DNA of 64,000 nt from Streptomyces sp. HUAS CB01 (GTDB taxonomy: Bacteria > Actinomycetota > Actinomycetes > Streptomycetales > Streptomycetaceae), in NCBI RefSeq assembly GCF_030406905.1, contig NZ_CP129137.1, forward strand, positions 2,793,001 through 2,857,000. The letters are read 5' to 3'. A program made the translations under genes and the position numbers. The notes under the pieces are model-generated. The model had not been told where the DNA came from. It ran no database searches and saw nothing but the letters and a program-made list of their open reading frames with translations. Positions 9,490 to 17,384 of the stretch are shown here, in pieces. Every line of letters starts with the position of its first letter. Within the stretch, counting starts at the first letter, position 1.

Positions 9490-10754
9490 CAGCTACCGCT
9501 CCGCTCCGCCTCGTACTCGCGTTCCTGTTCGTTCGCCGCCAGCAGCCGCCGCGCGATCTGACCCTCCAGAAGAGAGGGCACCGCGCCAAAGGCACCCGCC
9601 AGGTAGGACCTCATCAGGTCCTCGTCCTCCCCCGGGGACGCCGCCGTCAGCGGGTACAGGTCCGTCGCGCCTTCCTTGTCCTTCTCCGTCAGCCATACCT
9701 GTCCGGGCTCCAGCAGCCGGCCGCCGCTCGGGGTGCTGAGCACGGAGGGGTCGTGCGAGGTGAAGACGAGCTGCGCCCCCCGCGGATTCGCCTGCGGGTC
9801 GTGGAACAGCCGGACGACCTCCGCGGCGAAGCGCGGGTGCAGGCTGGCGTCCAGTTCGTCGACGAGCAGGACGGCGCCCTCGTCGAGGGCGAGGAGCAGG
9901 GGACCGAGCAGAGCGAACCAGGAGCGGGTACCGAAGGACTCCTGAGTCCAGTCGAAGGCCACGTCTCCCGCGGCGGAGCGGTGGGTGAGCTTGACCGTTG
10001 CAGGCCCCCGGCCCTCCTGGACGATCTCCGCACCGGTGATTCCGAGGTCCGCGACCCGCAGCAGTTCGTTGATGCGGCGCGCGCGGCTGCCGGTCAGCTC
10101 CCGCGTCGTGAAGGCCTCGCGCTGCTCGCGCTCGTCCTCCGGGTTGATCAGCCAGAGGTTGCGGCGGAACCAGTGGAAGAGCGGGGTCAGCTGCGGATGG
10201 TTGTCCGTGCCGGCCGTGGACAGCAGCAGGGCGTTGGGCCGGGTGCGCCGCTCGAGTCCTGCTCGGTCCTTCACACGGTTTCCCGGCCAGTCGTAGACCT
10301 TGGCGCGGGAGGCGTCGCGGTCCAGCCACACCTGCCGATGGCCCCGGGGGTAGCTGTGCAGCCACTCGGCTTCGACCCGCTCCGCCCCGAGCTCGAAGCC
10401 GTACGTCCAGCGCACGCCGTCCAGGACGAGGTCCACCTCGAAGAAGCTGGCCGGCTCCTGCCCGTCCTTGCCGTCCAGGGCGAAGGGAATGCGCGCGGTC
10501 CCGTCGAAGGCCGCCCAGCGTGCGTACGAGTTCATGACGGCGGCACGCATGTCCGTCATCGCGGCCAGCACGTTCGACTTGCCGGAGGCATTGGCTCCGA
10601 AGATGCCGATCAGTGGAAGCACGGCGAGTGACTGGTCACCCGCAAGCCTCACCGGGCGTGCGGACGTGCCCGGGTCGTCTTCGGGCACGACGAACGTCAG
10701 CTCTTGTTCGTCGCGCAGTGACCGCACGTTCGCTGTGCGGAATCTCAGCAGCAT
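9489..10754 (-). CDS. rloA: RloA-like AAA family ATPase (ABC/SMC-type)
   Basis: 421 residues from an ATG at 10754. I chose this start because MLLRFRTANVRSLRDEQELTFV is the standard N-terminus of this family; the frame extends upstream without homology-like character. Walker A GANASGKS at about 53-60, an ABC-like signature region around QESFGTRSWFALL, Walker B and D-loop VLLVDELDASLHP (acidic pair near 299), and a switch histidine in FTSHDPSVL. It is the ATPase half of the RloA/RloB pair, first in the minus-strand operon that continues to hsdM-hsdS. It is divergent from the acyl-CoA dehydrogenase across about 245 bp. Confidence 0.88.
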   Translation of the reverse strand: MLLRFRTANVRSLRDEQELTFVVPEDDPGTSARPVRLAGDQSLAVLPLIGIFGANASGKSNVLAAMTDMRAAVMNSYARWAAFDGTARIPFALDGKDGQEPASFFEVDLVLDGVRWTYGFELGAERVEAEWLHSYPRGHRQVWLDRDASRAKVYDWPGNRVKDRAGLERRTRPNALLLSTAGTDNHPQLTPLFHWFRRNLWLINPEDEREQREAFTTRELTGSRARRINELLRVADLGITGAEIVQEGRGPATVKLTHRSAAGDVAFDWTQESFGTRSWFALLGPLLLALDEGAVLLVDELDASLHPRFAAEVVRLFHDPQANPRGAQLVFTSHDPSVLSTPSGGRLLEPGQVWLTEKDKEGATDLYPLTAASPGEDEDLMRSYLAGAFGAVPSLLEGQIARRLLAANEQEREYEAERSGS

Positions 10755-10932
10755 GCCGACCCCTCTCCGCCGCCAGAGTAGTGGCCGCGAAGGACAGCGG
10801 CTCGATCCGGGCACGGCCCGTACACCCTCCCCGGCCACCATGTGTGACGGTGCCGTCGTCACGTCCGGCCCCCGCTCGCGCACGTGCCCCTCGTCACTCT
10901 GGACAGTTTCAACAACCGCCGGGTAACTTATT

Positions 10933-10958
10933 CTGAGCAAGCGCTTAGAAAGCGCTCT
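10933..10958. promoter_or_regulatory. TetR-type operator-like palindrome upstream of the acyl-CoA dehydrogenase
   Basis: Contains AGCAAGCGCTTAGA with an 8-bp perfect palindrome AAGCGCTT (10939-10946) and a second AAAGCGCT at 10949-10956. The first part resembles the actinobacterial KstR2/FadR-like motif (CAAG-nn-CTTG). It lies 40-65 bp before the acyl-CoA dehydrogenase start. Identity of the regulator is inference. Confidence 0.4.
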
Positions 10959-10999
10959 GTGCCCAGCCAGTGACCCGACACCGTGCCGAGGAGGCGTCC

Positions 11000-12157
11000 G
11001 TGCGCCGGACCGTATTCAACGAGGACCACGAAGCGTTCCGGGAGACCGTCCGCGCCTTCATCGAGGCCGAGGTCGTCCCCGTCTACGACGAGTGGTTCGC
11101 CGCCGGCCAGGCGCCGCGCGACTTCTACCACAAGCTCGGCGAGCTGGGCATATTCGGTATCAACGTGCCCGAGGAGTTCGGCGGCGCGGGTCTGGACACC
11201 CACAAGTTCGAGGCCGTCCTCTACGAGGAGACCGCGCGCGCGGGCGTCAACTTCGGCGGCTCCGGTGTGCACGTGCTGCTCGCCCTGCCGTACATCAAGA
11301 TGCTCGCCACCGACGAGCAGAAGAAGCGCTACCTGACGAAGTTCGTCACCGGCGAGGAGATGTGGGCGCTGGCGATGACCGAGCCGGGCACCGGCTCCGA
11401 CGTCGCGGGCATGAAGACCACCGCCAAGCTGTCCGAGGACGGCACGCACTACGTCCTCAACGGCGCCAAGACGTTCATCACCGGCGGTGTCCACGCCGAC
11501 CGCGTGATCGTGTGCGCCCGGACCTCCGCCCCGCGCGAGGACGACCGCCGCTTCGGCATCTCGCTCTTCGCCGTGGACACCAAGTCCGAGGGCTACTCCA
11601 TCGGCCGCAAGCTGGACAAGCTGGGCCTGCGCACCTCCGACACCGCCGAGCTGGCGTTCGTCGACGTCAAGGTCCCGGTCGAGGACCTGCTCGGCGAGGA
11701 GAACAAGGGCTTCTACTACCTCGGCCAGAACCTGCCGTCCGAGCGCTGGGGCATCGCCTTCGGCGCGTACGCGCAGGCCAAGGCCGCGATCCGGTTCGCC
11801 CAGGAGTACGTGCAGGACCGCACGGTCTTCGGAAAGACGGTCGCGTCCTTCCAGAACACCAAGTTCGAGCTGGCCGCCTGCCAGGCCGAGGTGGACGCCG
11901 CCGAGGCCGTCGCCGACCGTGCCCTGGAGGCGCTGGACGCGGGCGAGCTGACCGCGGCCGAGGCCGCCTCCGCGAAGCTCTTCTGCACCGAGGTCGCCCA
12001 CCGCGTCATCGACCGGTGCCTCCAGCTGCACGGCGGCTACGGCTACATGAACGAGTACCCGATCGCCCGCCTCTACGCGGACAACCGCGTCAACCGCATC
12101 TACGGCGGCACCAGCGAGGTCATGAAGTCGATCATCGCCAAGTCGATGGGTCTCTGA
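11000..12157 (+). CDS. Acyl-CoA dehydrogenase, long-chain type
   Basis: 385 residues from GTG at 11000, preceded by GAGGAGG; the upstream in-frame ATG at 10970 has no such site. FAD-dependent oxidation of acyl-CoA to enoyl-CoA in fatty acid breakdown. Signatures: AMTEPGTGSDVAGMKT (FAD/substrate loop) and LQLHGGYGYMNEYPIARLYADNRVNRIYGGTSEVM. The usual catalytic Glu of IYEGTSE is Gly here. A Glu in LPSERW (residue 248) sits where long-chain and isovaleryl enzymes keep their base, so the enzyme is probably active. Followed four bases later by an acyl-CoA thioesterase gene, hence one operon. Confidence 0.92.
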   Translation: MRRTVFNEDHEAFRETVRAFIEAEVVPVYDEWFAAGQAPRDFYHKLGELGIFGINVPEEFGGAGLDTHKFEAVLYEETARAGVNFGGSGVHVLLALPYIKMLATDEQKKRYLTKFVTGEEMWALAMTEPGTGSDVAGMKTTAKLSEDGTHYVLNGAKTFITGGVHADRVIVCARTSAPREDDRRFGISLFAVDTKSEGYSIGRKLDKLGLRTSDTAELAFVDVKVPVEDLLGEENKGFYYLGQNLPSERWGIAFGAYAQAKAAIRFAQEYVQDRTVFGKTVASFQNTKFELAACQAEVDAAEAVADRALEALDAGELTAAEAASAKLFCTEVAHRVIDRCLQLHGGYGYMNEYPIARLYADNRVNRIYGGTSEVMKSIIAKSMGL

Positions 12158-12161
12158 CCCT

Positions 12162-13037
12162 GTGAGCGAGGCTCTCGACGACCTGCTCGATCTGCTCGAC
12201 CTGGAGCGGATCGAGCAGGACATCTTCCGGGGCCGGTCGCGTTCGGCGATCGTGCCCCGCGTCTTCGGCGGTCAGGTCGCGGCCCAGGCGCTCGTCGCCG
12301 CGGGCCGCACCGTCCCCGACGACCGCACGGCGCACTCCCTGCACGCGTACTTCCTGCGCATGGGCGACCCGGGCGCCCCGATCGTCTACACGGTCGACCG
12401 CATCCGCGACGGCCGGTCCTTCGCGACCCGGCGCGTCGTGGCCGTCCAGCACGGCCAGCCGATCTTCCATCTCTCGGCGTCCTTCCAGACGTACGAGGAG
12501 GGGCTCGACCACCAGGCGCCGATGCCGGACGCCCCGGCCCCGGACAGCCTGCCCTCGGCCGAGGAGATCCTGCCGCAGCACGCCGGGCGGTTCATCGCCC
12601 CGGAGATCGCGGAGCGGATGCTCGAAGCACGGGCCGCCGTCGATCTGCGCTATGTGGACGCTCCCCCGTACGCGAGCGTGGGCCAGCCCCGGGAGGCCCG
12701 CTCGCAGGTGTGGTTCCGCACCAACGGCAAGCTCGCGGACGACCCGCTGCTGCACGTCTGCCTCGCCACCTACGTCTCCGACATGACGCTGCTCGACTCG
12801 GTGCTGCTGGCCCACGGGCGCGGCGGCTGGACCGTCGGCGACGTCGTCGGGGCGTCGCTGGACCACGCGATGTGGTTCCACCGTCCGTTCCGCGCCGACG
12901 AATGGCTGCTGTACGACCAGGAGTCGCCCAGCGCGCACGGCGGCCGCGGCCTCGGCCAGGCGCGCATCTACACCCAGGACGGGCAGCTGGCGATCTCGGT
13001 GATCCAGGAGGGCGTGGTCCGCGTCCCGCGCGGCTGA
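12162..13037 (+). CDS. tesB: Acyl-CoA thioesterase II (TesB family)
   Basis: 291 residues, GTG start four bases after the dehydrogenase stop. Tandem hot-dog folds: VFGGQVAAQALVAAGRTVPDDRTAHSLH in the first half, and SLDHAMWFHRPFRADEWLLYDQESPSAHGGRGLGQARIYTQDGQLAISVIQEGVVR in the second. The C-terminal family residues (Asp of SLDHAMWFHRPF, Gln of VIQEGVVR) are present. Hydrolyses acyl-CoA to free acid and CoA, here probably balancing CoA pools in the same pathway as the dehydrogenase. Confidence 0.93.
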   Translation: MSEALDDLLDLLDLERIEQDIFRGRSRSAIVPRVFGGQVAAQALVAAGRTVPDDRTAHSLHAYFLRMGDPGAPIVYTVDRIRDGRSFATRRVVAVQHGQPIFHLSASFQTYEEGLDHQAPMPDAPAPDSLPSAEEILPQHAGRFIAPEIAERMLEARAAVDLRYVDAPPYASVGQPREARSQVWFRTNGKLADDPLLHVCLATYVSDMTLLDSVLLAHGRGGWTVGDVVGASLDHAMWFHRPFRADEWLLYDQESPSAHGGRGLGQARIYTQDGQLAISVIQEGVVRVPRG

Positions 13038-13056
13038 GGAACCCTCTCCCGCACGT

Positions 13057-13082
13057 CTCGGGCGGTCCGCCGCGCGCCCGAG
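13057..13082 (+). terminator. Possible hairpin terminator after tesB
   Basis: CTCGGGCG - 10 bp - CGCCCGAG, perfect 8-bp stem between tesB and the CDF transporter gene, no T-tract. Modest support. Confidence 0.4.
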
Positions 13083-13114
13083 CGAGGGGGACACAACGGA
13101 CATACGCTCCCCTC

Positions 13115-14230
13115 ATGGCGAGCGACGAGATCACCGGCGGTCCGCCCGGGGCACCGCGCGTGCCCGGCGGACCGGCCGACGCCCCCGTGCCCCGACCGGA
13201 GCGGATCGAGCCCGTCAAGGCGCCGGAGAGCACCTTCACCGTGATCGTCGCGGCGCTCGCCAACCTCGGCCTCGCCGTGGCCAAGGCCGTCGCCGGCGTC
13301 ATCAGCGGATCGAGCGCGATGCTCTCCGAGGCCGCCCATTCGGTCGCCGACACCGTGACCGAGGTGCTGCTGCTGACCGCCCTGCGGCGGAGCGCCAAGC
13401 CGGCCGACGAGGAGCATCCGCTGGGCTACGGCCCCGAGCGCTACATCTGGGCCATGCTCGCGTCCGTCGCCACGTTCGTCGGCGGCGCGGTCTTCTCCGT
13501 CTACGACGGCGTCCACACCCTCACGCAGGGCGAGAAGCTCGGCAATCCCCTGCCCTCGTACATCGTCCTGGCCGTCGCCGCCGTGCTGGAGGGCTACTCG
13601 CTGCGGACCGGCGTCCGGCAGATCCGCGGCGAGGCGTCCCGCTTCGGCACGCCCGCGCGCCGCTATCTGCGCTACACCCCCGACACGGCGGTCAAGGCCG
13701 TGGTCATGGAGGACTCCGCCGCCCTCAGCGGGCTGCTGCTCGCGGCAGGCGGCCTGGCGGGCGCCCAGCTCACGGGCTCCCCGGTCTGGGACGGGATCGC
13801 CTCGATCCTCATCGGCCTGCTGCTGGTGTACGTGGCCTGGGTGCTCGGCCGCAGCAACGCCCAGCTGCTGATCGGCCGGCCGCTGCCGCAGCGGATGCGG
13901 AGGGCGGTTCACGAGGAACTGCTCACGGTCCCCCACATCGTGGAGGTGCTGGAGCTGACAACCCTCGTCCAGGGGCCGGCCGAGGTCCTGATCGCGGCGA
14001 AGGTGAACTTCCGCGACGTCGCCTCGGCGGAGCAGGTGGAGTGGGCGTGCGAGGACGCCGAGGAGCAGCTGCGCCAGCGCTTCCCGGCGATCCGCCGGGT
14101 GTACCTCGACCCGACGCCGGCGGTGCACCAGGTGCGGCCGGCCTCGGCCGGGGAGCCGCCGGGGCTCAGAGGAGACCGGCCGCGTCCAGGAGGTAGGCCG
14201 TCATCGGGTCGTAGAAGCGCGGGTCCGTGA
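13115..14230 (+). CDS. Cation diffusion facilitator (CDF) family metal transporter
   Basis: 371 residues from ATG 13115 (MASDEITGGPPGAPR). About six membrane segments from residue 45: STFTVIVAALANLGLAVAK, SGSSAMLSEAAHSVADTVTEVLLL (the conserved SEAxHSxxD signature, with Asp metal ligands) and LLIGLLLVYVAW. A soluble C-terminal domain follows (about 250-340). Expected to export divalent metal ions (Zn, Fe, Mn or Co) in exchange for protons. The last about 22 codons overlap the convergent phosphatase gene by 65 bp; the tail there is Pro/Arg/Gly-rich and probably not structured. Confidence 0.92.
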   Translation: MASDEITGGPPGAPRVPGGPADAPVPRPERIEPVKAPESTFTVIVAALANLGLAVAKAVAGVISGSSAMLSEAAHSVADTVTEVLLLTALRRSAKPADEEHPLGYGPERYIWAMLASVATFVGGAVFSVYDGVHTLTQGEKLGNPLPSYIVLAVAAVLEGYSLRTGVRQIRGEASRFGTPARRYLRYTPDTAVKAVVMEDSAALSGLLLAAGGLAGAQLTGSPVWDGIASILIGLLLVYVAWVLGRSNAQLLIGRPLPQRMRRAVHEELLTVPHIVEVLELTTLVQGPAEVLIAAKVNFRDVASAEQVEWACEDAEEQLRQRFPAIRRVYLDPTPAVHQVRPASAGEPPGLRGDRPRPGGRPSSGRRSAGP

Positions 14231-14945
14231 CATGGTCGTCCAGCGGGACCGTCACCTGCACGGTGCCCTCCGCCTCGCCGATGAACAGGGCCGGGTCGTT
14301 GCTGTCGGCGAAGCCGACCGCGTCGACGCCCCGCTGTCCCGCGCAGCCCGCCCAGCCGTGGTCGGCGACGACCAGGTCCGGTCGCGCCCGGCCGTCCCGC
14401 TCCAGCCCGTCCAGGATCGCGGCCATCGGCTCGGGGGAATGCGTGTGCCACAACGTCGCGCCGCGCTCCAGCATGGCCACGTCGGCGAACTGGTAGACCA
14501 TGCCCTCGTCCGCGGTGAGCCCGGAGGGGATCCGGACGATCTCGCAGCCCGCGGATCCGAGCGCGCCGGCGATCTGCCGGTGGACGTCGAGCAGCCCGCC
14601 CGGGTGGCCGGTGGCGAAGAGGACCGACTCGGTCCCGGCGGCGGCCTGCTTCAGCCGGGCCGCCATCCGGTCCAGGGCGTCGACGGTCAGCTCCGGGTCG
14701 ATGGTGTCCTGGCCGTACCGGTACTGCGGATCGTCGTTGACGCCGCAGCGCTCGGCCATGACCGCCAGGACGTCCTGCTCGTCGCTCCAGCGGTCGCCGA
14801 GCTCGAGGCCCAGCCAGTAGTGGCGGTCGCCGTTGGCGAGCCTGCGGTAGTGGGAGAGGTTGTTGTCGCGCGGGGTGGCGACGTCTCCGGCGATACGCGT
14901 ACGGACGAGGTGGTCGACGAGGGCGGCGCGGTTCGGTATCGGCAT
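14166..14945 (-). CDS. Phosphatase-family protein (Streptomyces type)
   Basis: 259 residues, ATG 14945 (MPIPNRAALVDHLVRTRIAGDVATPRDNNL). It matches proteins I recall annotated simply as phosphatase in Streptomyces. Candidate metal or catalytic residues lie in LFATGHPGGLLDVHRQI, LWHTHSPEPM and LVVADHGWAGCAG (His/Asp-rich loops). No signal peptide or membrane segment, so cytoplasmic. Substrate unknown. Convergent with the CDF gene, overlapping it by 65 bp, and downstream of the TetR gene on the same strand. Confidence 0.75.
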   Translation of the reverse strand: MPIPNRAALVDHLVRTRIAGDVATPRDNNLSHYRRLANGDRHYWLGLELGDRWSDEQDVLAVMAERCGVNDDPQYRYGQDTIDPELTVDALDRMAARLKQAAAGTESVLFATGHPGGLLDVHRQIAGALGSAGCEIVRIPSGLTADEGMVYQFADVAMLERGATLWHTHSPEPMAAILDGLERDGRARPDLVVADHGWAGCAGQRGVDAVGFADSNDPALFIGEAEGTVQVTVPLDDHVTDPRFYDPMTAYLLDAAGLL

Positions 14946-15034
14946 GCGCCCATTGTGCCGTCAGGTGTGCGGAGCGTGCCCGGCGTCCCGGTGGCCGGAC
15001 ACCCGCGGCGCCGCGGGCCGACGGGGGCGGCCCC

Positions 15035-15625
15035 CTACGACAGCGACGCGAACGCCCCGTGGGCGAGCTTGCGCAGCAGGTCCTCCATGGCCGCGCGGCC
15101 CGGCAGCCCGTTGCCGTACGAGCCCAGGTGCGGGGTGGAGTTGAGCAGGCCGAAGACGGCGTGGACGGCCGCCCTGACCTGGCCCTCGACGGTCTCCGGG
15201 TGCAGCTTGCGGACGACGTCCACCCACAGCTCGACGTACTGGCGCTGGAGCTGGCGGACCAGCTTGCGGTCGCTGTCGCGCAGCCGGTCCAGCTCCCGGT
15301 CGTGGAGGGTGATCAGCGGGCGGTCGTCGAGGGCGAAGTCGATGTGCCCGTCGATGAGCGAGGAGAGCACCCGCTCGGGGACGCCGTCCGCCTCGGCGAC
15401 CCGGCGCCTGCCGCCGTCCAGGAGCCGGCCGGAGATGCCGACGAGCAGCTCGGCGAGCATCGCGTCCTTGCCGGGGAAATGGCGGTACAGCCCGGGGCCG
15501 CTGATACCGACGGCGGCGCCTATCTCGTCGACGCCGACGCCGTGGAAGCCGCGCTCGGCGAAGAGGCGCGCGGCCTCCTTGAGGATCTGCTCGCGACGGG
15601 TCGGCGCGTCGGTCCTGGTGCTCAT
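15035..15625 (-). CDS. TetR family transcriptional regulator of the leucine/isovalerate operon
   Basis: 196 residues from ATG 15625 (MSTRTDAPTRREQILKEAARLF); a TTG six codons upstream is possible but less likely. N-terminal TetR helix-turn-helix at about 12-55 (FHGVGVDEIGAAVGISGPGLYRHFPGKDAML), followed by an all-helical ligand domain with LGSYGNGLPGRAAMEDLL near the end. Divergent from accD1. The 98-bp gap holds two near-identical 16-bp operators, so it probably represses both itself and the acc-hmgL-acdH operon and is released by an acyl-CoA. Ligand is inference. Confidence 0.9.
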   Translation of the reverse strand: MSTRTDAPTRREQILKEAARLFAERGFHGVGVDEIGAAVGISGPGLYRHFPGKDAMLAELLVGISGRLLDGGRRRVAEADGVPERVLSSLIDGHIDFALDDRPLITLHDRELDRLRDSDRKLVRQLQRQYVELWVDVVRKLHPETVEGQVRAAVHAVFGLLNSTPHLGSYGNGLPGRAAMEDLLRKLAHGAFASLS

Positions 15626-15647
15626 GCCACTGATTCTAGACAAGGCA

Positions 15648-15691
15648 GTTAGCGCTCGTTAACCTGAATGCGTGGGTTAACGCTCATTAAC
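15648..15691. promoter_or_regulatory. Two 16-bp operators between the TetR gene and accD1
   Basis: GTTAGCGCTCGTTAAC at 15648-15663 and GTTAACGCTCATTAAC at 15676-15691, start-to-start distance 28 bp. Each is an imperfect dyad (GTTA..CGCTC..TTAAC) typical of TetR-family sites. The pair fills the short divergent promoter, so both genes are likely under one repressor. Confidence 0.75.
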
Positions 15692-15723
15692 ACGAACGAT
15701 GCTCTGACAGGGGGCTCGACACG

Positions 15724-17355
15724 ATGCGGCAAGCACCTGTGCTGACGAGTGCGGCGGATCCCGCCTCGGACGCCTGGCAGGCCAACGAGGCGGCACACCA
15801 CGCCCTGGCCGACACCCTGCGCGCGAAGCTGGCGGCGGCCCGGCTCGGCGGCGGGGAGAAGGCCCGGGCGCGCCACACCGCGCGCGGGAAACTGCTGCCG
15901 CGCGACCGGGTGGACACGCTCCTGGACCCGGGCTCGCCCTTCCTGGAGCTGGCCCCCCTCGCGGCCGACGGCATGTACGACGGACAGGCCCCGGCGGCCG
16001 GGGTGATCGCCGGCATCGGCCGGGTCAGCGGCCGGGAGGTCGTCGTCGTCGCCAACGACGCCACGGTCAAGGGCGGCACGTACTACCCGATGACGGTGAA
16101 GAAGCACCTGCGCGCCCAGGAGGTGGCCCTGGAGAACCGGCTGCCCTGCGTCTACCTGGTCGACTCGGGCGGCGCCTTCCTGCCGATGCAGGACGAGGTC
16201 TTCCCCGACCGCGAGCACTTCGGCCGGATCTTCTACAACCAGGCCAGGCTCTCCGCGGCGCGCATCCCGCAGATCGCCGCGGTGCTCGGCTCCTGCACGG
16301 CCGGCGGCGCCTACGTCCCCGCGATGAGCGACGAGGCCGTGATCGTGCGGAACCAGGGCACGATCTTCCTCGGCGGCCCGCCGCTGGTGAAGGCCGCGAC
16401 CGGTGAGGTCGTCACGGCCGAGGAGCTGGGCGGCGGCGAGGTCCACTCCCGGGTCTCCGGCGTCACGGACCACCTCGCGGAGGACGACGCCCACGCGCTG
16501 AGGATCGTGCGGAACATCGTGTCCACCCTGCCCGGGCGCGGTCCGCTCCCCTGGTCGGTGGAGCCGGCCGAGGAGCCCAAGGCGGACCCGTTCGGGCTGT
16601 ACGGGGCGGTGCCGGTGGACTCCCGCACGCCCTACGACGTCCGGGAGATCATCGCCCGCGTCACGGACGGCTCCCGCTTCGCCGAGTTCAAGGCGGAGTT
16701 CGGCACGACGCTGGTCACCGGCTTCGCCCGGATCCACGGCCACCCGGTCGGGATCGTGGCCAACAACGGCATCCTGTTCGCCGAATCGGCCCAGAAGGGC
16801 GCCCACTTCATCGAGCTGTGCGACCAGCGCGGCATCCCGCTGCTGTTCCTGCAGAACATCTCGGGCTTCATGGTCGGCAAGGACTACGAGGCGGGCGGCA
16901 TCGCCAAGCACGGGGCCAAGATGGTCACGGCCGTGGCCTGCACCCGGGTGCCGAAGCTGACGGTCGTCGTCGGCGGGTCGTACGGCGCGGGCAACTACTC
17001 CATGTGCGGCCGCGCCTATTCGCCCCGCTTCCTGTGGATGTGGCCCAACGCCAAGATCTCGGTGATGGGCGGCGGGCAGGCCGCGTCCGTGCTGGCCACC
17101 GTCAAGCGGGACCAGTTGGAGGCGCGCGGCGAGGAGTGGCCCGCGGATGCGGAGGAGGCGTTCAAGGACCCCATCCGCGCCCAGTACGAGCAGCAGGGCA
17201 ACGCGTACTACGCCACGGCCCGGCTGTGGGACGACGGAGTCATCGACCCGCTGGAGACCCGGCAGGTGCTGGGGCTCGCCCTGACCGCCTGTGCCAACGC
17301 CCCGCTGCCCGAGAGGGACGCCTCGGCGCCCGGCTTCGGCGTATTCCGGATGTGA
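15724..17355 (+). CDS. accD1: Acyl-CoA carboxylase carboxyltransferase beta subunit (methylcrotonyl-CoA type)
   Basis: 543 residues, ATG 15724. Two crotonase-like carboxyltransferase halves: [35 protein letters not shown] and [21 protein letters not shown] in the first, and [27 protein letters not shown] and [36 protein letters not shown] in the second. This is the methylcrotonyl-CoA carboxylase (LiuB-like) signature rather than the acetyl/propionyl one. Transfers carboxyl from biotin to 3-methylcrotonyl-CoA in leucine degradation. First gene of the operon accD1-accC-hmgL-acdH. Confidence 0.93.
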   Translation: MRQAPVLTSAADPASDAWQANEAAHHALADTLRAKLAAARLGGGEKARARHTARGKLLPRDRVDTLLDPGSPFLELAPLAADGMYDGQAPAAGVIAGIGRVSGREVVVVANDATVKGGTYYPMTVKKHLRAQEVALENRLPCVYLVDSGGAFLPMQDEVFPDREHFGRIFYNQARLSAARIPQIAAVLGSCTAGGAYVPAMSDEAVIVRNQGTIFLGGPPLVKAATGEVVTAEELGGGEVHSRVSGVTDHLAEDDAHALRIVRNIVSTLPGRGPLPWSVEPAEEPKADPFGLYGAVPVDSRTPYDVREIIARVTDGSRFAEFKAEFGTTLVTGFARIHGHPVGIVANNGILFAESAQKGAHFIELCDQRGIPLLFLQNISGFMVGKDYEAGGIAKHGAKMVTAVACTRVPKLTVVVGGSYGAGNYSMCGRAYSPRFLWMWPNAKISVMGGGQAASVLATVKRDQLEARGEEWPADAEEAFKDPIRAQYEQQGNAYYATARLWDDGVIDPLETRQVLGLALTACANAPLPERDASAPGFGVFRM

Positions 17356-17384
17356 GGACCACTGTGACGTTCGAAGGACAGCGG

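Noticed and set aside
1..10754. Prophage or transposon carrying the restriction island
   Set aside because: No transposase, integrase or phage structural gene and no flanking repeats recognised in the visible part; left border is outside the window.
11716..12009. Minus-strand 97-codon frame within the acyl-CoA dehydrogenase
   Set aside because: Antisense shadow without ribosome site.
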